Shown piece by piece: positions 10,901-19,205 of a stretch of DNA of 64,000 nucleotides. The position numbers and the translations under genes were made by a program. Each line of letters starts with the position of its first letter. The stretch's first letter is position 1. Source of the stretch: Lachancea kluyveri NRRL Y-12651. Its lineage: Eukaryota; Ascomycota; Saccharomycetes; Saccharomycetales; Saccharomycetaceae. The notes beneath the pieces are model-generated. The model was not told where the DNA came from. It ran no database searches and worked only from the letters and a program-made list of their open reading frames with translations. Where the stretch lies: positions 806,001 to 870,000 of the forward strand of contig CM000691.1 of NCBI GenBank assembly GCA_000149225.2, written 5' to 3'.

Positions 10901-12332
10901 AACCGTAATAATCCCTGCCTACAACAGCCAACCCGGCTACAGCCATAGACAAAGCAGAGTCACCCTCTGTTAGCACCAGAGTACACTTATAGCCATTCTT
11001 AGTGCCTGCCATATTGGCATCCTCTAACTTGGGATAGTCGGTAATTCTGTTCTTTCTAGTACCATCAGACTTTTTCAAAGCTTTATCCGCATTTTCGTCT
11101 GCAATATCAAACACTTTCGTAGCCAATTCACCCTGCATAATTTTGTTGACAAACGCATCTCTCACTTCGGCCTTGGAACCAAAATCTTTTACTCTTGTGG
11201 TTAATTGCTCCTTGGTTTGCGAGGTGAATGCCGGGTTTTCAATCAAACAGTTTACAAAGATGAATACGTTATTCTTAATTTGGTATGGTTTGACAGTTTT
11301 TTTCGATTTCTTTTTCAATATGTCTATCACCTTTTTAGTTATTTGATCCGTGATATAGTTAACGTGTGTACCGCCAGAGGTTGTAGCGATGGAATTAACA
11401 AAAGAAATTTGTTGGAACGAAATATCGGAAACTGCAAAGGCAATTTCCCAACGGTCGTTTAATCTCTCATACAAAATCGGAGGGATTTTTTCAGCTCCAC
11501 CGGCACTTTCTCCATCATCAGCCTCTGTACCGCTTTCCCTCAACAACCTTTGTCTTTCCAATGACTTTAAGTATAGCTCGACATAGTTTTTAAAATTCCT
11601 GATCTTTAAGTTTTTGCCGTTCAAATAGACATTGATGTCACGAACAGAACCGTTGATATCGTAAACACGACGACGCATCACCCCAACGATATCATCATCC
11701 AAGGTTTCCATACCGAAACGAGACAATTCTGGCTTGAACGAGATCTTGGTATAGGAGGGCCCTCTATTGTACGATGTGATCTTTGGCGGCTGACAAACAC
11801 TCATGTTCTTTTCCCATCTTTGAACATACTTCTTGCCACCGGTAGGATCTGCGGTTTCAAGGATAAATTCTGTAGAAAAAATGTTACAAAGCTTAGCACC
11901 ATACCCGTTTCTACCACCTGTAACCTTTCTTTCATTGTCGTCGTAGTTGGAGGAAGTTAAAAGGTGACCAAAGATTAATTCAGGAATGTAAATACCCTCT
12001 TTCTCATGGATCTCAATTGGAATACCCTTACCATCGTTCTTCACCTCGATCATTTGCTCTTCGCGATTAATGGTAACCTCAATTTTTTTCATTGAAGGAT
12101 CACGAACCTTATTATCTGCAGCGTTCACCAAGATTTCATCAAAGATTTTAAACAAACCTGGAACAATGTTGACCATCTTCTCAACCATGGAATCGCTTTC
12201 TTCATCATGGATCCATTGTTTTTGCTCCTGCATCTCGACAGACCCGATATAAGTATCGGGTCTCTTCAAGATGTGCTCCAACTGAGAAATCTTTTGGTAT
12301 TTCTCAGAGGCAGACTTCTCACTTTTGGTCAT
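7986..12332 (-). CDS. TOP2: DNA topoisomerase II
   Basis: The 1448-aa type IIA topoisomerase passes one duplex through another and is needed for chromosome segregation (S. cerevisiae Top2 1428 aa). Visible parts in order: the GHKL ATPase with a GRNGYGAK motif in the N-terminal third, the TOPRIM domain with EGDSAL and DQDHDGSHIKG, then the breakage-reunion core with the catalytic tyrosine Y789 in AAPRYIFTEM (codon at 9966-9968, minus strand). The last 250 or so residues are a lysine/acidic/serine-rich tail with KKKKVKR-type nuclear signals and acidic clusters, where the family is phosphorylated. The start at 12332 gives the canonical N-terminus. A solo LTR and tRNA-Asn lie upstream. Confidence 0.98.
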   Translation of the reverse strand: MTKSEKSASEKYQKISQLEHILKRPDTYIGSVEMQEQKQWIHDEESDSMVEKMVNIVPGLFKIFDEILVNAADNKVRDPSMKKIEVTINREEQMIEVKNDGKGIPIEIHEKEGIYIPELIFGHLLTSSNYDDNERKVTGGRNGYGAKLCNIFSTEFILETADPTGGKKYVQRWEKNMSVCQPPKITSYNRGPSYTKISFKPELSRFGMETLDDDIVGVMRRRVYDINGSVRDINVYLNGKNLKIRNFKNYVELYLKSLERQRLLRESGTEADDGESAGGAEKIPPILYERLNDRWEIAFAVSDISFQQISFVNSIATTSGGTHVNYITDQITKKVIDILKKKSKKTVKPYQIKNNVFIFVNCLIENPAFTSQTKEQLTTRVKDFGSKAEVRDAFVNKIMQGELATKVFDIADENADKALKKSDGTRKNRITDYPKLEDANMAGTKNGYKCTLVLTEGDSALSMAVAGLAVVGRDYYGCYPLRGKILNVREASSDQILKNAEIQAIKKIVGLQHRKRYEDTKSLRYGHIMIMTDQDHDGSHIKGLIINFLEISFPGLLDIPGFLLEFITPIIKITITKPKREVISFYTMPEYEKWREEESHKCNWKQKYYKGLGTSSQQEAREYFSDLDKHLKIFHALGGNDRDLIDLVFSKKKTDERKEWLRQFEPGTHLDPELKEIPIGDFINKELILFSLADNVRSIPSVLDGFKPGQRKVLYGCFKRNLKTEIKVAQLAGYVSEHTGYHHGEESLVQTIVGLAQDFVGSNNIYILRPKGAFGTRAVGGKDSAAPRYIFTEMNKITRIIFNPLDNPLLTYTQDDEQTVEPEWYLPVIPMLLVNGAEGIGTGWSTNIPPFNPLDIVKNLKKLMNDEEMDNMAPWYRGWTGSLEKIDAQRYKMYGRIEQLGENILEITELPAKTWTSTVKEHLLLGLSGSQKVKPWIKDMQEQHGATIKFVITLSPEEMEKTRKLGFYERFKLVSTVNLGNMVAFDPNGKIKKYDDVREILSDFYYVRLEYYQKRKDFMSERLQWEVEKLSQQVRFIKMIVEKKLTVSNKARQILLDELEGLGFPRINTEGKPFYGKVQPQLEELVDNTEAELNANEENNDDEAGVINGPQEIYGTFDYLLGMKLWSLTKERYEKLLNQQQEKEVELERLLSLSAKDLWNQDLDDFVTAFEEFMKYDADARNSVIPDAAVKRKGKSKRKIAANDDEYDPSAKKKKVKRAMPSKIKKEDVDFKRVIIEPKTVEKPKRKIKIKDENQTTLVSLTNKAVTKSKSKSTTPDLTPPVKDNAENVDGDSGGDGDEGLSVFSNRFKEVSSNFDNLSSSHSTSQLNQEDRVDIDQETESSKHVKNKLASAKKASITDNENKSASDEEVIKKNKRKSTPRSRKSVALSDESDLEILDDLPVETTRQRPSRARPTKTYKEMVELSDDSFVEEDANDQESDVSFQDSDF

Positions 12333-12653
12333 CCAATATCAGTTTTCTGTTTGTCTGTGTACGTAAACAGGAGCGTAAAGCAGAAAACCATCGCCACTTT
12401 TATAAAATTTTCGCGTTGTTTTGATCGGGTTTTTCTCAACTGATAAATTGAGATCAGTCAGAAAATGAGTAATTGCTGTTAGTGCGTGTAACGAGATACG
12501 TAGCAGGTGTCCATTTGCGCCCGAATTTTTCCTGCTGATATCTTTTTTCCATAAATGCGATTGGCAAAACATCGTTTTTGTAAGTGATCATTAAGCAAAT
12601 GGATCAGTTTTACAGAAGTGACGTTGTGAAAAATAGGTGAATATTGAGATAAT
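12333..12653. other. TOP2 upstream region
   Basis: This is 321 bp of AT-rich DNA between the TOP2 start and the solo LTR. It presumably holds the TOP2 promoter. I saw no MluI cell-cycle box (ACGCGT), no RNA gene and no credible ORF in it. Confidence 0.5.
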
Positions 12654-12959
12654 CGGTGGGATTCCATTTTTGGCTGAGGCTGTAATATTTAGTGTACAGG
12701 GTATACTAAAAGTTCTCCTCGTCTTTCTAGGAATCCAGAAAAGAGAGTCGATGATTCTACATGCAATTATTCATAGATTTCCTTCCCTTTTATATGTTTT
12801 CGTTCATTATCCTATTACATTATCAATCCTTGCGTTTCAGCTTCCACCAGCTTCGATGACTGTTTCCCATTCCTTGCGTCATCTCTTAACACCGTCTATG
12901 ATAATATACTATTAATACAAGTACTAGTAGATAGATGATAGTTATATTTCGTTCCAACA
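12654..12959 (-). mobile_element. Solo LTR, Ty1/Ty2 delta-like (Ty1/copia, Pseudoviridae) fossil
   Basis: This 306-bp stretch aligns end to end, in reverse orientation, with my memory of the Ty1/Ty2 delta LTR (332-338 bp). The match is densest in about 12800-12959, where I judge roughly 80% identity by eye. It includes the run from CTATTACATTATC through CTTGCGTTTCAG, and the terminal TTCCAACA. No internal retrotransposon coding sequence adjoins it, so it is a lone LTR left by recombination. No clear 5-bp target duplication was seen. It ends about 105 bp upstream of tRNA-Asn, the usual target zone of Ty1-type elements beside Pol III genes. It is a relic; the age is uncertain but not ancient given its alignability. 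Confidence 0.85.
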
Positions 12960-13063
12960 ATTGTTGTTTGGACGATCTCATTCATCCTGTTCAGTTCTCT
13001 ATGGGGCTCCAGGTAAAAATCTGTGTGCTATAGTCTGCTTACTTTATATTGAAAGACGTAAGA

Positions 13064-13137
13064 GACTTCGTGGCCAAGCTGGTTAAGGCGTGCGACTGTT
13101 AATCGCAAGATCGTGAGTTCAATCCTCACCGAGGTCG
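13064..13137 (+). tRNA. tRNA-Asn (anticodon GTT)
   Basis: This is a 74-nt cloverleaf without an intron. The acceptor arm GACTTCG pairs with CGAGGTC, leaving discriminator G. The anticodon arm TGCGA-CTGTTAA-TCGCA puts GTT at 13098-13100. The T loop contains TTCAATC. The A box (TGGCCAAGCTGG) and B box (GTTCAATCC) are present. A run of seven T starting at 13139 is the Pol III terminator. It closely matches yeast tRNA-Asn(GUU). Confidence 0.97.
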
Positions 13138-13138
13138 A

Positions 13139-13145
13139 TTTTTTT
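13139..13145 (+). terminator. Pol III terminator of tRNA-Asn
   Basis: A run of seven T begins two bases after the last base of the tRNA, the usual RNA polymerase III stop signal in yeast. Confidence 0.85.
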
Positions 13146-13735
13146 ACGCTGCCAAAATTCAGCACCCCCCCCCCACTGCACACTCTTGAGTTAAACATCT
13201 TTTGGGTTTAAAGTTTTGTACTTGGCAACCTCTGTACGCTTATTCTTTACACACAGGTCAGTATAGAGGCACAAAGGTATAAAGCAACGTTGAAATGTCC
13301 TCTTTGTCCAGGGAAAACCTATACTGAGCTCTATCACCAAAACTCGTTTAGACAAGAAATCAGCGAAGCATAGACATTTTGTTCTTGGTACCGGAAGTGT
13401 CAACAACACGCCCGATAATGAAGACAAAGCGAATTGTACACGTTCGGTTCCTATTTACCGCAAATTAGGAGCGCTTTATTTTCTAAACGTTTGAGCACCA
13501 TCAGCTCCTGGTTATCAACCTTCGGTGCCCAAAAAAAAAAATGAGAAAAGTGCTCCTTGTACTGTGGTATAAATGCATTTACATTCGGAGACCATCTGTG
13601 GAGAACTTTTCTGGTTATTCAAAATAGCCTTAGCCAGGTGCCGCGGCACAGTTATATCGATTACCCTTCTCAATTATGTTCCTGTGTTTCTACTATGTAC
13701 ATTTTATTTTTCTTTAGTTCTTCTCATATCTAAGT
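13146..13735. other. Gap between tRNA-Asn and RHO2
   Basis: About 590 bp without a supported gene. It has a C homopolymer (nine C) near 13165 and an A run near 13530. Short ORFs on both strands show no family resemblance. This corresponds to the place of the dubious YNL089C in S. cerevisiae. Confidence 0.5.
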
Positions 13736-14308
13736 CTAAGAAATCGTGCAACATCCTTGGCCTGGCTCCTTGTTCACCAGCAAACTCGTTCTTGTAGCGA
13801 CCTCAAATATATCGTCTACGCCCTCACCCGTCAGAGCACTACACTCCATATACCTCTTAGCCCCAATGGCTCTTGCAACCTGTTCTGCAGCTTCTCTGGT
13901 TACGACTTCTTCCCCATTCCCTACACTTTTCCTTAAATCTTTCTTTAGCCCAACAAGAACTATCGGTGCAGTAGGACAATACCTTAGAGCCTCTTCGGTC
14001 CACTTTGTTCTGGCATTCATCAGTGATTCAGGATCATCTATAGCAAATCCTATCAATATTATGTTGGCCTTGGAATAGGAAAATGGCCGTAACCTTTCAT
14101 ATTCTTCTTGCCCTGCTGTATCCCACAACGCTAATTGAACTTTGATGCCGTCTACTCGACAGTCAGTAACATAATTTTCGAAAACAGTAGGATGGTACTC
14201 TTCAGGAAACTTGCCCAAGGTAAAGACATAAAGCAATGACGTCTTACCACAGGCACCATCTCCAATGATAACCAATTTTCTTCGAACAACACTTTCTGAC
14301 ATTGTCAT
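13736..14308 (-). CDS. RHO2: Rho2-like small GTPase
   Basis: This is a 190-aa Rho-family GTPase for actin polarity and cell-wall integrity (S. cerevisiae Rho2 192 aa). The P-loop GDGACGKT is at residues 16-23, switch I contains YHPTVFENY, switch II is [14 protein letters not shown], and the nucleotide-binding motif is LVGLKKDL. The C-terminus GCCTIS ends in a CAAX-type box (CTIS) for prenylation, with an extra cysteine that may be palmitoylated. Two in-frame ATGs (14308 and 14302) are possible; the second gives the MSE-type start of S. cerevisiae. Between NST1 and the tRNA/TOP2, as in YNL088-YNL091. Confidence 0.95.
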   Translation of the reverse strand: MTMSESVVRRKLVIIGDGACGKTSLLYVFTLGKFPEEYHPTVFENYVTDCRVDGIKVQLALWDTAGQEEYERLRPFSYSKANIILIGFAIDDPESLMNARTKWTEEALRYCPTAPIVLVGLKKDLRKSVGNGEEVVTREAAEQVARAIGAKRYMECSALTGEGVDDIFEVATRTSLLVNKEPGQGCCTIS

Positions 14309-14708
14309 TGGATCTGTGATCTTCTCTCAAAGATCAATTCGGTCAGCCTTAGGGAGAGAGTAACAGAATAAAAATGCAATTCTTAAATGATACGTTTTAA
14401 AGTTAGCAATCCGTCCAAAAACGCTATTTTTTTATTACCGGTATGGGACTTCTGCTCTCCTGCCATTGAGCTCAAATGTAAAACAAGGAAAACCTTTCCG
14501 CTTTTATGGTTTTGCGCCCCGTCTCACGTCAGACAACCGATTGTTATTTGTAACTCAATACGGCAGAATTGTTTCATCAGCCGTAGTATCGATATTGACG
14601 AAACTCAAATCAGAATATATTGTAAACAAAGTACTTAGTAACAGGATAACGGTATAAAAAAAAGAAGAAAAAGTAGATTGCTATGCAAAGGGTCCTAAAA
14701 CCACAGAA
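14309..14708. other. RHO2 upstream / NST1 downstream gap
   Basis: 400 bp between the RHO2 start and the NST1 stop. It is AT-rich with A-runs near 14655-14672 and presumably carries the RHO2 promoter and the NST1 3' end. No RNA gene or credible ORF seen. Confidence 0.45.
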
Positions 14709-17700
14709 CTACCCCCATATGTTACTTGCTCTCGCGTGAATGTCATGGTTCGGCCCGAACTGCTGATTGAAATCGAAGAAGCCAGGGTTATTAGTGGGAG
14801 CACCGGTGGCCACGGTAGCGACACCAGGAGGAGGAAGAATAGCTGTACTTGCTACAGTGGATGTACTGGATCCGTTGGAACTCCTGTATAGTTCATTAAA
14901 CAGTACATTTGAGCCCCGCCCACCAGCAGCTGCCTGTAATTGTGGCTGTAACTGTGTCTGTGGTTGATGGTGCTGCTGAAACGCCAATGGCTGGGTTTGA
15001 TTCTGCTGTTGGGTAATTCTTGCATGTGTGATGGTACCAGTTTCGTTGGTAAAAAATTCACAGTTGTGGCTAGACCTCATATTCAACAAATCGCTGATAA
15101 AGGACGCATACGTGAAATTCGCTTTATCAGATGCAAATGAGACCACAGTTTGATATAGCCTATCCACAGGAACATATCCAGTACAACCAGAATCTTGAGA
15201 CAGCGTTAGATATGCCTCAAAGATACTTTGTTTCACGTTATCCTGCTGTTGCGTCACGATCGAGGAACTGGTATTTGTGCCAGAAGAACCCATATTACCC
15301 CATAGTTCGGTAGTAAACGTGTTTGCAACAGTATTAGAAACTATCGGGTTTAGTGAGGTGTCGTTGTCCCATATAGATTTACGTTGTGCCGTAGTCGATT
15401 GCGATTGCGGTGAAAATGTGGTAGAGCCACTAGAAACATGCTGTTGCGGTTGTACATTCGCCCATAACCCTGGTTGAGAAAACATGTTGCGATCTTCAAC
15501 GGCAACCTGGGTACCCTGTAACCTTGTGGATGAGAGGAAATCCGATAGACTGTTTAGATCTTCCGTATATGAATTTTTGGGGTCCACAGCCGAGTGAAAT
15601 GGAGAGAAATTTTGTCTAGGCTGGCCAGATTGCTGCTGCTGATTTTGACATTCTAAACCTTGTTGAGTGTTTGAAGAATTCTGGAAAAAACTACCAATAG
15701 TGTCCCAATTATTAGGCATTGCTTGATGAGACAATCCCAGCGAGGGTGGTAGCATGGGCTGCTGTTGCTGAGTAAATGTCGGATCAACAGATATGCTGCC
15801 AGGATTACGTGAGCGCAACGCAGGTTGAGGGTTCAAGTCTATTGCTGCACCTGTAGAAGTAGGCAGATGTTGTAATAGATTGTGCAAATGGGACGGAGAG
15901 GAAGACATTGATTTTGAAGTTGCTTCATTAATCATATCAAAAATATCATCATTGACACCTTTGTAATGTGAAGAATCTTGGACCAAAGTAGACCTTTGCG
16001 AATTTGATACATAAGGAACTCCTTCTGGTGGTGTACTCAGACGTCTTGTGGATTGTTCTTCCTCTAGTCTCTCTTCTGCCTGCTGCTGTTTTTTCCTCTT
16101 TCCCTCTTCTTGTTGTTTCCTCATCTCTTTTTCCAACCTTTTCTGCTCCTTGGTTTTCTTAAGCTCCTCCTCTCTTTGCTTCCTTTCCTCTTCTCGCTTA
16201 CGTTTCTGTTCTTCCTTTAATTTACGTTGACGTTCTTGTTCTTCCTCTCGACGGCGTTGTTCTTCTAATCTTCTTTTCTTCTCTTCATCCTTTTTTTTCT
16301 TAGCCTCCTCAACTTTCTTCCTCTGTGCATCTCTCCTCAGCATTTCTCGCTGCTCAGCTTCCTTCTTTAACCTTGCGTCCTCTTCCTCTCTTTTACGTTT
16401 TTCTTCTTCTTTGGCCAATTGCTGCTGTCTCTTTCTTTCTTTCTCCTTCTCTCTCTTCTTCTGTTTCTTTTCTTCCTTTTCCTTCTTCTTCTGCTCTTCA
16501 GCTTCTAATTCTTGAAGCAGTCTCAGCCTGTTGTTTTCGGCCTGCTTTTCATGGTAAGAATCTACGAGCTTTTTTTGCAGCAACTTTGTGATCGCAATTT
16601 GAATCAACCGGCGACCCTCTTCTAAGCGTTCTTGTTCGTCAATACCACTATCATAGTCTTCGTCGTCTACAGAGTCCCCTTCAACTCCATCATCCTCTTC
16701 TTCTTCCTGCTCGCTTTCGTTTACTTCACCTTCTTCGCTGGTGCGCTGATGATGATGGTGATGATGGTGATGATGGTGGTGGTGGTGATGTGCATCATAC
16801 CCTTCATCTTCATCTTCATCTTCGTAATCGTCTTCGTAATCTTCGGAATAATCTTCATCCTCGTCATAATCAGAATATTCCTCATCTTCATAGTCATCCT
16901 CATCTTGATCATCTTCTGCTTCTGCTTCAACTTCATCTCCTCCTTCGGGATTATGGTATGGACACTCAGCTATAGTACTTTGTTGGTGTTCGCTATTATC
17001 CCTTTCTTTGAACTTTTTCATAAAAGATTCCATGATCATATTGCCAAACTCTCGCCGTTTGTCGCCATGCATAAATTTCGCCAACAGTTCACCGTCTAGT
17101 TCTGTAATGTTACGAAACTCTCTAGTGCCCGAATCGTAGCTATTGGTAATTTTTTCTGCCAAATGGCGTTGTAGTTCAGCGTATTGTTCTGGAGTCAGCG
17201 GAGCACCTTCTTGTAACATAGTATTGAATTGCTCACGTCCGTTATCTTGCTCCTCGTTATTTTGTTCAACTACAAAGTTTTCCATAGCCTTCACGAAACC
17301 TTGGCCGTTGTTGTTCATCAAATCCTCGGTAAGAGCTCTCATATCGGGGTACATCATCATCCTGTTTACATATTCTTGAGCAATTTTGGGGTGAGAAGAA
17401 ACAAAAGTTTTGGCAAACTTCATGTATCGGTCCTTTAGTTCCTCGCCAGTTACTTTGGTTTCACTGTACACCTGTTGTGGGGGTTGTCGTTGTTCTCCAC
17501 TATTCACACCCTCGTCTTGTATTTGTGTTTGTGTTTGCGTTTGCGTTTGTTGTTCCTGTAATTTTGGTTGTGATATCGTTGAGAAAGATAGGGAACTATC
17601 ATCTTCTGGGTCAGTGATATTCTTCTTTTCTTGTTGAGGATGTTGGATGGGTTGCTGCTGCTGTTGTTGTTGCTGCTTCTGCTTGTTATGCTTGAATTGT

Positions 17701-18518
17701 AGCACCTCTTCCTTCAAGGACTCAATAGCTTTGTTGGACAAGCAATATTTTACAGCCTCATCTCTCATATTTTCCAAGTATTGTGGTGAGTTTTCTTTCT
17801 TATTTAATACCAAACCTGTACTGGCGGTAGAATCATTCGTCTCTGTTGCCGAAGGGGGTACTGTGGATGATGCAGAGTTAGCGTGCTGAAGCTCTTTGAT
17901 TAGATTCAAGTGAAACAGCACAAAGTCGGTATCAGAATTATGCTGTTTAGAGGTTTCAAACAACGTAGTATAAATACGCTCTAGCTCTTGCTCCATTGCA
18001 ATGTTGCGACGCCCGCAAATTGAACAGCTACAGTTGTTGCTACTCTGGTAATTCTTGATAACTTCAAACACCTCGTCCTTTTCAATCCGCAATATCTTCT
18101 TCTTTTCTTCAGGAGTCAGACCCTCCCAATGCGAATCTAATTTGGAAGCAACATCTAGTTTTTCATAATTAATCATTTCTTTATCATTACTTGTCGTCTC
18201 TTGATGGGGAGCCTCCTCCGGTAGACTTTGAACTATTACATCACCATTTGGTGCTCTTTTAATGACGCGGGAAGTTGGATAGTCAACATCGCTGTCGTAA
18301 AGCTCAGGAGTAGGCTCTACAACGTGCCCTTTGTTCTTGGATTTCTTGTTCTTCCGCTTTTTTTTCTTGTTCTTGAGACTCATGATTGCAGAGGGGTTGC
18401 TGTTATAGTCAAAGTGTACGTCATTAGCGCTTACAATTGCGGTAGGTTTCTCGTCGGAAGCTGTTGGATTGTCTAATATGGTGGCACTAGCCCTATTTCC
18501 ACTCTTTCTTTTGGCCAT
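14709..18518 (-). CDS. NST1: Nst1, salt-tolerance protein with long charged helix
   Basis: The 1269-aa protein matches Nst1 (S. cerevisiae 1240 aa), which interacts with splicing factor Msl1 and affects salt tolerance; it is also linked to P-bodies. A basic KKKKRKNKK cluster lies near residue 50. A CxxC pair (NCSCSICGRR) near residue 165 may bind metal. Q-rich runs occur near residues 285-350. A long acidic segment precedes a tract of 14 consecutive histidines (H577-H590). Next comes a very long Lys/Glu/Arg-rich single helix (about 660-830), and then a Q/N/S/T-rich tail. Low-complexity composition throughout suggests a condensate-forming protein; that is inference. Confidence 0.92.
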   Translation of the reverse strand: MAKRKSGNRASATILDNPTASDEKPTAIVSANDVHFDYNSNPSAIMSLKNKKKKRKNKKSKNKGHVVEPTPELYDSDVDYPTSRVIKRAPNGDVIVQSLPEEAPHQETTSNDKEMINYEKLDVASKLDSHWEGLTPEEKKKILRIEKDEVFEVIKNYQSSNNCSCSICGRRNIAMEQELERIYTTLFETSKQHNSDTDFVLFHLNLIKELQHANSASSTVPPSATETNDSTASTGLVLNKKENSPQYLENMRDEAVKYCLSNKAIESLKEEVLQFKHNKQKQQQQQQQQPIQHPQQEKKNITDPEDDSSLSFSTISQPKLQEQQTQTQTQTQIQDEGVNSGEQRQPPQQVYSETKVTGEELKDRYMKFAKTFVSSHPKIAQEYVNRMMMYPDMRALTEDLMNNNGQGFVKAMENFVVEQNNEEQDNGREQFNTMLQEGAPLTPEQYAELQRHLAEKITNSYDSGTREFRNITELDGELLAKFMHGDKRREFGNMIMESFMKKFKERDNSEHQQSTIAECPYHNPEGGDEVEAEAEDDQDEDDYEDEEYSDYDEDEDYSEDYEDDYEDEDEDEGYDAHHHHHHHHHHHHHHQRTSEEGEVNESEQEEEEDDGVEGDSVDDEDYDSGIDEQERLEEGRRLIQIAITKLLQKKLVDSYHEKQAENNRLRLLQELEAEEQKKKEKEEKKQKKREKEKERKRQQQLAKEEEKRKREEEDARLKKEAEQREMLRRDAQRKKVEEAKKKKDEEKKRRLEEQRRREEEQERQRKLKEEQKRKREEERKQREEELKKTKEQKRLEKEMRKQQEEGKRKKQQQAEERLEEEQSTRRLSTPPEGVPYVSNSQRSTLVQDSSHYKGVNDDIFDMINEATSKSMSSSPSHLHNLLQHLPTSTGAAIDLNPQPALRSRNPGSISVDPTFTQQQQPMLPPSLGLSHQAMPNNWDTIGSFFQNSSNTQQGLECQNQQQQSGQPRQNFSPFHSAVDPKNSYTEDLNSLSDFLSSTRLQGTQVAVEDRNMFSQPGLWANVQPQQHVSSGSTTFSPQSQSTTAQRKSIWDNDTSLNPIVSNTVANTFTTELWGNMGSSGTNTSSSIVTQQQDNVKQSIFEAYLTLSQDSGCTGYVPVDRLYQTVVSFASDKANFTYASFISDLLNMRSSHNCEFFTNETGTITHARITQQQNQTQPLAFQQHHQPQTQLQPQLQAAAGGRGSNVLFNELYRSSNGSSTSTVASTAILPPPGVATVATGAPTNNPGFFDFNQQFGPNHDIHARASNIWG
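16749..16790 (+). repeat. (ATG/GTG)14 trinucleotide tract encoding polyhistidine
   Basis: Fourteen tandem ATG or GTG triplets read on the plus strand; on the minus strand they are 14 CAT/CAC codons of NST1. The mixed codons argue that the tract is not a fresh slippage product. Confidence 0.9.
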
Positions 18519-19205
18519 GGACTCTATTATCTTTACGTCTTGAGTCCTACAAGTGGCAAATAACCTTCTCAGAAAGGGCCCGGTTGATTAAGAGAAATTT
18601 TTTGTCGCAGTACATATCTACCGTATCGTGAAAAGAGACATATGAGATAGGGTAACAGCTATCCTTATACACAACCTTCATGCAGTGCCGTCAACCATCG
18701 AACACCATATCCACTGACGGCATTTACTCTTAAGGCGTCTGTGTCCCATTAGAAAAAAGAAACAGAACCAACCCGGATAACTTGCCTCTTGGTTTTTCAA
18801 TAAACACCCGGCGAAATAGACTCTGTGGTGCTATCGGTCCTAGGTACTGTACACACCGTTTTAGTAGCACATACACGAACCAGAACTCCAAATCACTATT
18901 TCCAAAAACTATTTTATTGTCCGGCTGAAATTAAAATCCAAAATATAGTAGTTGTTTCGAACCTTTCACTCATCGAAGTGCTGTGTTCACTATGGTAACG
19001 ATCGTCGTCCTCCGTACTTCCTTCTCCACACGTAATGGCACGTTTACGCATAGAACATCATTATATACGAAATGATTCGCGTAATCAGGCTATCGCGAAA
19101 TTCTCGACCCTCGAACAGGGATCTCAAGTAGGAAAGTTAAGTTATGTTCCTTTTCATTTACAGTTGTTGAAAAGCCACGCCCAAACATAGAAAACGTGGA
19201 AAACC
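18519..19205. other. Divergent promoter region NST1/YVC1
   Basis: 687 bp between two divergent starts. It holds scattered A/T runs and no credible ORF. A short CCCT-GTTCG-AGGG hairpin near 19110 resembles a T-arm but has no tRNA around it. Nothing else was recognised. Confidence 0.45.

Noticed and set aside
13165-13174. C homopolymer as a sign of sequencing gap or special element
   Set aside because: A simple short run in an intergenic region, with no other feature.
19100-19130. T-arm-like CCCT-GTTCG-AGGG hairpin
   Set aside because: Stem and loop sizes are wrong for a tRNA and no other arms are present.
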